Assembly: GCA_900545825.1 (NCBI GenBank)
Contig: URAS01000003.1
Coordinates: forward strand, 1 to 64,000
Length of the DNA stretch: 64,000 bases
Direction: 5' to 3'
DNA from: an uncultured Actinomyces sp.
GTDB taxonomy: Bacteria > Actinomycetota > Actinomycetes > Actinomycetales > Actinomycetaceae
This document shows positions 60,056 to 64,000 of this stretch, piece after piece; position 1 is the first letter of the stretch, and every line of letters starts with the position of its first letter. The notes beneath the pieces are model-generated. The model was not told the DNA's origin. It was given only the letters and a program-made list of their open reading frames with translations, and ran no database searches. Both the position numbers and the translations under genes were made by a program.

Positions 60056-60097
60056 TAACGAACCGCCACTTCGGTAATTCGCAAGCCCTGTTCGTTA
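60056..60097 (-). repeat. inverted repeat directly after the DeoR-family gene
   Basis: Perfect 8-bp arms TAACGAAC and GTTCGTTA are separated by 26 nt and adjoin the stop codon at 60098. It is AT-rich for a terminator here and may instead be an operator. The spacer holds CGCCACTTCGG. Confidence 0.4.
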
Positions 60098-60874
60098 CTA
60101 ATTCGCGCCCGCCGTCAGCGGGGCATAAATGACCCGTCGGGCGAGGTCGTCGGCCATCCCGCGCGCGCCCTCATCGGTGACGAGGACGTCGATGTCGTCG
60201 GGCCGAGCAAAGGTGTGGGCGCGCACCTCGTCGATCTTGAACGAGTCGGCGACGATCACCGTCGTTGCGGCCGCGGCGACCATCTGGCGCTTGACGGCGG
60301 CCTCGGTCGAGTCGGGCGTCGTGTATCCGTGGGTCGGCGACATCCCGTTGCAGCCGACGAACGCGAAGTCGGGGTGCAGGTCGGCGAGCGCCTGGACCGT
60401 CTCGGCGCCGACGACCGCCTGCGTGATGCCACGGACGGTCCCCGCGGTCATGTGGACCGTGAGGGCAGGATCGTGCGCCGCGGACGAGGCGAGCAGCAGC
60501 GAGTTCGTGTAGACATTGAGGCCGGGCCTGGCCCCCAGGAGGTCACACAGGCATTGCGTCGTCGTCCCCGAGTCGAGGACGATCGCGCTCGGCTGATCGG
60601 CCGGGATCAGCTCGAGGGCGGCCTGGGCGATCGCCGCCTTTTCACGCACGTGCATGACGGCGCGCTGGGGCACCGAGGGCTCGTCGTCGGCGGAGCCCGC
60701 AAGGATCGCGCCGCCGTGGACTCGCCGCAGCCTGGGGTCCTCGGCGAGGGCGTCGAGGTCGCGCCTCACCGTCTCGGTGGTGACGTCGAATTCCTGGGCC
60801 AGGTCGTTGACCGCGACGGAGCCGCGGGTGTGGAGGTGGCGCATGATCGCTGCGCGGCGTTCCTCGGCGTACAT
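60098..60874 (-). CDS. DeoR-family transcriptional regulator
   Basis: This 258-aa sugar-phosphate-responsive repressor is of the GlpR/FruR/DeoR type. The N-terminal helix-turn-helix reads AAIMRHLHTRGSVAVNDLAQ then VTTETVRRDLDAL. The C-terminal ribose-phosphate-isomerase-like effector domain has VLDSGTTTQCL, FAFVGCNGMSPTHGYTTPD and IVADSFKIDEV, with the conserved Lys. ATG 60874 sits behind GAGG; the frame to 61051 lies in rnhA. It follows rnhA by 17 nt. Its target operon is not obvious. The nearby DUF1540 and DhaM-like genes are candidates, as is a distant PTS locus. Confidence 0.92.
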   Translation of the reverse strand: MYAEERRAAIMRHLHTRGSVAVNDLAQEFDVTTETVRRDLDALAEDPRLRRVHGGAILAGSADDEPSVPQRAVMHVREKAAIAQAALELIPADQPSAIVLDSGTTTQCLCDLLGARPGLNVYTNSLLLASSAAHDPALTVHMTAGTVRGITQAVVGAETVQALADLHPDFAFVGCNGMSPTHGYTTPDSTEAAVKRQMVAAAATTVIVADSFKIDEVRAHTFARPDDIDVLVTDEGARGMADDLARRVIYAPLTAGAN

Positions 60875-60891
60875 GGGGAGGCCTCGACTTT

Positions 60892-61395
60892 CTAGAACAG
60901 CGTGGATGGTGCGGGATCGGGCGCGATTGCCGCCCCGGGCCATCCGGGCCCGCCCTCGGGGGTCTGCCCGCGCGAGTACGCGGTCGCCTGGGCGCGCGCG
61001 AGGGAGTCGACGCGTTCGTTGAGGGGGTGGCCGGCGTGGCCCTTGACCCACTCGAATCGGACGTCACGCCCGACCAGGAGGGCGTCGATGCGCCGAAGGA
61101 TGTCGACGTTCTTCACGGGTTTGCCGTCGCCCTTGCGCCAGCCACGCCGCTTCCACCCGGGCATCCACTTGGTCACCGAATTGATGACGTATTGCGAGTC
61201 GGCACAGATAAGCAGTGGCTCGTCAAGGAACGCGGTGGCAGCCAGCAGCTCGGCGACGGCGGTGAGCTCGCCGATGTTGTTCGTGCCCGAGGGGAATCCC
61301 CCGGCGTCCCAGTGGTCGTCGTCGACGAACCACGCCCACCCCGTCGGGCCGGGGTTGCCCAGCGACGAGCCGTCGGCGGCAGCGATGATGGTCAC
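60892..61395 (-). CDS. rnhA: ribonuclease HI
   Basis: This enzyme degrades RNA in RNA-DNA hybrids. The 167-aa protein has the four catalytic carboxylates: Asp in IIAAADGSSLGNPGP, Glu in NNIGELTAV, Asp in LICADSQYVIN and Asp in NERVDSLARAQA. The handle region (MPGWKRRGWRKGDG) is present. A Pro/Gly-rich tail of about 20 residues follows. The start is GTG 61395 with AAAGGAG upstream. It lies between folC and the DeoR regulator. Confidence 0.94.
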   Translation of the reverse strand: MTIIAAADGSSLGNPGPTGWAWFVDDDHWDAGGFPSGTNNIGELTAVAELLAATAFLDEPLLICADSQYVINSVTKWMPGWKRRGWRKGDGKPVKNVDILRRIDALLVGRDVRFEWVKGHAGHPLNERVDSLARAQATAYSRGQTPEGGPGWPGAAIAPDPAPSTLF

Positions 61396-61411
61396 GGCGG
61401 TCTCCTTTGCG

Positions 61412-63016
61412 TTACTCGGCGAGCCCGAAGAGGTCGCGGACGGCGCCGGCCAGGACGACCGAGCCGAAACAGATGATGCCCGTCGACGCCGTCGGGTCCG
61501 TGCTGGACTCGACCTCGCCGGCCGCGGCGTCGAGCGCCTCGGGCAGCGTCGGGGCGGCGATGACGTTGTCGGGGCCGAACACGTCGGTGGCAACGGCCGC
61601 CGCCTGGTCAATCGTCAACGCGCGCGGCGTGTCCAGCGTCGTGACGACGACGGCGTCGAGGATCGGCTCCATCTCGCCGAGGACGCCCTCGGTGTCCTTG
61701 TCGGCCATGCCGGCAAACACGCCGACCAGGTGGGTGAAGGTGAACGACTCCTCGAGCGCGCGACGCAGGGCCGCGGCGCCGTGGGGGTTGTGGGCGGCGT
61801 CGACGAGGACCGTCGGCGAGGAACGGACCAGCTCGAGGCGCCCCGGCGACGTCACCGACGTGAGTCCGCGCTCGACGAGCGCGGGATCGAGGGCCCCACC
61901 GCCACACAGCGCCTCGAACGCGGCGATCGCCAGGGCCGCGTTGTCGGCCTGGTAGTCCCCCAGCAGCGGGACGTAGAGATCCTCGTAGAGCGCGGCGGGC
62001 GTCCGCACGCTGATGAGCGAGCCGCCGACGGCCTTCTCGATCGCGACAACGTCGATGTCGCGGCCCAACAGGCGAACCTGGGCACCCAGCTGCTGCGCCC
62101 GCTCCTCGATGACCGCGAGCGCCGCCGGCTGCTGCCGCCCGACAATGACGATCCCGCCGGGGCGGATGATGCCGGCCTTGTTGGCGGCGATCTCCTCGAT
62201 CGTGTGTCCCAGCCACTGTTCGTGGTCCATGGCGATCGGCGTGATGACCTGGACGGCCGAGTCGAGGACGTTCGTGCAGTCCCATGTGCCGCCCATGCCG
62301 ACCTCGATGACGCCGAGGTCGACGGGCGCGTCGGCGAACGCCTGGAAGGCCATCGCGGTGAAGACCTCGAAGAACGACATCTTCGGCCCGCCCTTGGCGA
62401 CGGATTCGGCGTCGACGAGGTCGACGAAGGCGGCGATGTCTTCCCACGCCCGGACGAATCCCTCGGGGCTGATCGGGGCGCCGTCGATGCTGATGCGTTC
62501 GCGCGGGCTCGTCAGATGCGGCGAGGTGAACCGGCCCGTCCGGTAGCCACGGGCGACGCCGAGGGCGTCGATCATCCGGGCGGTCGACGTCTTGCCGTTC
62601 GTCCCGGCGACGTGGACGGTGTGGTAGGCCAGCTGGGGGTCGCCCATCCACTCGAGGATCCGCTTAATCCGGTCGAGGGTCGGGGCGAACTTGTGTTCGG
62701 GCGCTCGGCGGATGATCCCCCGATAAATCGCATCGACCCGCGCGGCGACGACCGCGTCGGCGGCGGCCTGCTCGAGAGGGTCATCTTCTTCCTCGACCTC
62801 GATCGCCTGCTCGGCGACGATGTCTGCACCCAGGGGCCCCGCCATCATCGAGGCACTCAGCAGGGCTTCGAGGGCCTCGCGCGCGTCATCCTCGTCGTGG
62901 GAAAGCTCAACGATGTCGAGTTCGTCGACACGGTCGGCGGCCTCGAGATACGGCGCGAGCTCCGGGTCGATCCCATCCGAGGTGGGCTGGGGGTCGGGAT
63001 GCGACGACTGGTCCAT
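61412..63016 (-). CDS. folC: folylpolyglutamate synthase / dihydrofolate synthase
   Basis: This Mur-ligase-family enzyme adds glutamate to (dihydro)folates. The core begins at about residue 95 and has the P-loop VHVAGTNGKTSTARM, the SPHLTSPRERISIDG block, FFEVFTAMAFQAFADAPVD and the C-terminal VDAAHNPHGAAALR. The 534-aa length reflects an acidic N-terminal extension of about 95 residues (DELDIVELSHDEDD), not needed for catalysis. AAAGGAC precedes ATG 63016. In actinobacteria folC commonly lies between a valS/ileS-type synthetase gene and ndk; here tpx separates it from ileS. Confidence 0.95.
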   Translation of the reverse strand: MDQSSHPDPQPTSDGIDPELAPYLEAADRVDELDIVELSHDEDDAREALEALLSASMMAGPLGADIVAEQAIEVEEEDDPLEQAAADAVVAARVDAIYRGIIRRAPEHKFAPTLDRIKRILEWMGDPQLAYHTVHVAGTNGKTSTARMIDALGVARGYRTGRFTSPHLTSPRERISIDGAPISPEGFVRAWEDIAAFVDLVDAESVAKGGPKMSFFEVFTAMAFQAFADAPVDLGVIEVGMGGTWDCTNVLDSAVQVITPIAMDHEQWLGHTIEEIAANKAGIIRPGGIVIVGRQQPAALAVIEERAQQLGAQVRLLGRDIDVVAIEKAVGGSLISVRTPAALYEDLYVPLLGDYQADNAALAIAAFEALCGGGALDPALVERGLTSVTSPGRLELVRSSPTVLVDAAHNPHGAAALRRALEESFTFTHLVGVFAGMADKDTEGVLGEMEPILDAVVVTTLDTPRALTIDQAAAVATDVFGPDNVIAAPTLPEALDAAAGEVESSTDPTASTGIICFGSVVLAGAVRDLFGLAE

Positions 63017-63100
63017 GGACGTCCTTTCGTTTCGGTCTCCCCAAGTCTAGGCATACTCGCCCACCTTGTCGTTGAGGGAGCGAAATCACTGCCCCACGCT

Positions 63101-63106
63101 TACGCT
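63101..63106 (+). promoter_or_regulatory. -10-like element of tpx
   Basis: TACGCT ends 6 nt before ATG 63113. No clear -35. Confidence 0.35.
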
Positions 63107-63112
63107 GGAATT

Positions 63113-63610
63113 ATGACTTCTCTTACGTTTACCGGAAATCCTGTCCACACCGTCGGCGAGCTACCCCAGAAGGGGTCCCCGCTGCCCGACGCCATGCTGG
63201 TCACCGCCGACCTCGCTGACCTTTCGCTCTCGAGCCTGCGCGGCAAGCGCGTTGTCGTCTCGATCTTCCCGTCGATCGACACCGACGTGTGCGCGGCCTC
63301 GGTCCGCCGCTTCAACGAGGCCGCCGCGGGCCTGCCCGACACCGTCGTCGTCTGCGTGTCGAAGGACCTGCCGTTCGCCCTGGGCCGTTTTTGCGCGGCC
63401 GAGGGGATCGACAACGTCACCCCGGCGTCGGCGTTCCGCTCCGACTTCGGCGACGTCTTCGGCTGCCAGATGACCGATGGTCCCCTGGCCGGCCTCCTCT
63501 CGCGCGCCGTCGTCATCGCCGACGCCGACGGCAAGGTCATCTACACCCAGCAGGTTGAGGAAGTGACGACCGAACCCGACTACGACGCCGCGCTCGCCGC
63601 CCTCAAGTAG
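63113..63610 (+). CDS. tpx: thiol peroxidase (Tpx, atypical 2-Cys peroxiredoxin)
   Basis: This enzyme reduces hydrogen and organic peroxides with thioredoxin. The 165-aa protein has the peroxidatic Cys in FPSIDTDVCAASVRRFNE and the resolving Cys in SKDLPFALGRFCAAEG, the Tpx-type pair. The N-terminus FTGNPVHTVGELPQKGS is also typical. ATG 63113 has no ribosome site and a -10-like hexamer 6 nt upstream; the large frame from 60902 is antisense to folC and rnhA. It is a single plus-strand gene between folC and ileS. Confidence 0.96.
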   Translation: MTSLTFTGNPVHTVGELPQKGSPLPDAMLVTADLADLSLSSLRGKRVVVSIFPSIDTDVCAASVRRFNEAAAGLPDTVVVCVSKDLPFALGRFCAAEGIDNVTPASAFRSDFGDVFGCQMTDGPLAGLLSRAVVIADADGKVIYTQQVEEVTTEPDYDAALAALK

Positions 63611-63624
63611 CCCGTTCGACGACA

Positions 63625-63663
63625 CGCCGGGGCCCGGACGGAAGAATCGTCCGGGCCCCGGCG
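63625..63663. terminator. bidirectional terminator between tpx and ileS
   Basis: A perfect 16-bp stem CGCCGGGGCCCGGACG/CGTCCGGGCCCCGGCG with a 7-nt loop lies between convergent stops. It is followed by TTT on the plus strand. Confidence 0.85.
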
Positions 63664-63689
63664 TTTGCGGCTTCTCAGCCAGGCGTCGC

Positions 63690-64000
63690 CTACTTCTTGG
63701 CGACCGCGATCTCAAGCTTCTCGGCCTCATTGAGCGTGAGGTCGAGCGACAGCGTTTCGGCCTTGATCATGTCGGTGTGGGCACGCACGGCCTCGAGCTT
63801 GTCGGCCGGCACCCCCAGGGTCAACGCGATCCGGTCGGCCACGTGAAGGCCGGCGTTCTTGCGCTCGTCCTGGACCGCGCGGACGACGTCGCGGGCGTAG
63901 CCCTCGGCCTCGAGCTCGGCGTCCACCGTCGTATCGAGGACGACGAAGGCGCCCGACGGCAACACGCTGGCCACCTGACCCTCGGCCGCGGCCACCGACG
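63690..64000 (-). CDS. ileS: isoleucyl-tRNA synthetase, C-terminal part (cut by the window edge)
   Basis: Only about the last 103 residues are present; the gene enters from the right edge. The segment FVVLDTTVDAELEAEGYARD followed by VVRAVQDERKNAGLHVADRI is the conserved tail of IleS from the long (eukaryote-like, type 2) subgroup found in actinobacteria. The catalytic domain and any T-box leader lie outside the window. Confidence 0.88.
   Translation of the reverse strand, partial: SVAAAEGQVASVLPSGAFVVLDTTVDAELEAEGYARDVVRAVQDERKNAGLHVADRIALTLGVPADKLEAVRAHTDMIKAETLSLDLTLNEAEKLEIAVAKK

Larger units (their letters stand above)
59752..60097. promoter_or_regulatory. 346-bp gene-free, relatively AT-rich regulatory region upstream of DUF1540
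   Basis: No plausible ORF is present. It contains A/T-rich stretches unlike its surroundings (around 59855-59925), the CRP-like palindrome at 60012-60027, an inverted repeat TAACGAAC/GTTCGTTA (60056-60063 and 60090-60097), and a copy of CGCCACTTCGG (60064-60074) inside that repeat. It could hold a long DUF1540 leader, a small RNA or several operators. Confidence 0.5.

Noticed and set aside
60902..63112. Plus-strand frame upstream of tpx giving a 902-aa 'fusion'
   Set aside because: The part before 63113 is antisense to folC and rnhA; Tpx has its normal N-terminus at 63113.

Overview
The window is a high-GC, densely packed piece of an actinobacterial chromosome with no plasmid, phage, insertion sequence or CRISPR signature. 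Several features place it in Actinobacteria, probably near Actinomycetaceae (the family placement is inference): a DUF3052 gene beside aceE, DUF3145, DUF2469, polyphosphate glucokinase, GTP-dependent PEP carboxykinase, the argCJBD-R-GH order and the rpsP-khpA-rimM-trmD-rplS-lepB-rnhB-DUF2469-yraN-comM-dprA-xerC order. Most genes are on the minus strand, in long operons with 4-bp ATGA/GTGA overlaps.

Layout, left to right. 1-9.7 kb: tyrS, then the arginine biosynthesis operon argC-J-B-D-R-G-H (minus). It lacks argF and is preceded by tandem ARG-box-like operators. A flavodoxin-like gene follows. 9.7-20 kb: pheST; divergent map and polyphosphate glucokinase; RNase P RNA; a YaaA-family gene and an unidentified membrane protein; a Nif3-like and a coiled-coil protein; tRNA-Val; DUF3052. 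20-25.8 kb: aceE (plus), pckG, and a two-gene remnant (serine-less acyl-carrier-like protein plus DUF3145). 25.9-31 kb: a hypothetical, def, proS, ispG and the site-2 protease gene. 31-38 kb: dxr, a DivIVA-repeat protein, rlmN, cdsA, frr, pyrH, tsf and rpsB, which form one long transcription path from rpsB. 38-48.8 kb: an M23-type peptidase (plus), then xerC, dprA, comM, yraN, DUF2469, rnhB, lepB, rplS, trmD (fused to a GNAT domain), rimM, a HAD phosphatase, khpA and rpsP. 49-58 kb: an inositol-monophosphatase-like gene (plus), then an amidohydrolase, ffh, ftsY, a membrane-anchored low-complexity protein and smc. 58-64 kb: ndk, a DhaM/HPr-like protein with both phosphorylation histidines replaced, DUF1540, a DeoR-family regulator, rnhA, folC, tpx (plus) and the 3' end of ileS.

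Most of the content is core housekeeping: translation (tyrS, pheST, proS, ileS, rpsB, tsf, frr, rpsP, rplS, def, map), RNA processing and modification (rnpB, trmD, rimM, rlmN, rnhA/B), protein targeting (ffh, ftsY, lepB), isoprenoid synthesis (dxr, ispG), chromosome maintenance (smc, xerC) and central carbon metabolism (aceE, pckG, ppgK).

The most unusual theme is family members that keep their fold but have lost the residues that define their chemistry. These are a DhaM-HPr protein with no phosphoacceptor His, an acyl-carrier-like protein with Asp in place of the phosphopantetheine Ser, and a 'zinc-ribbon' coiled-coil protein with all four Cys replaced. Other notable items are the TrmD-GNAT fusion, a CRP/GlxR-type operator in a 346-bp gene-free gap between a DeoR regulator and DUF1540, and about nine genes with a -10-like hexamer 6-7 nt before the start codon, which suggests frequent leaderless transcription.
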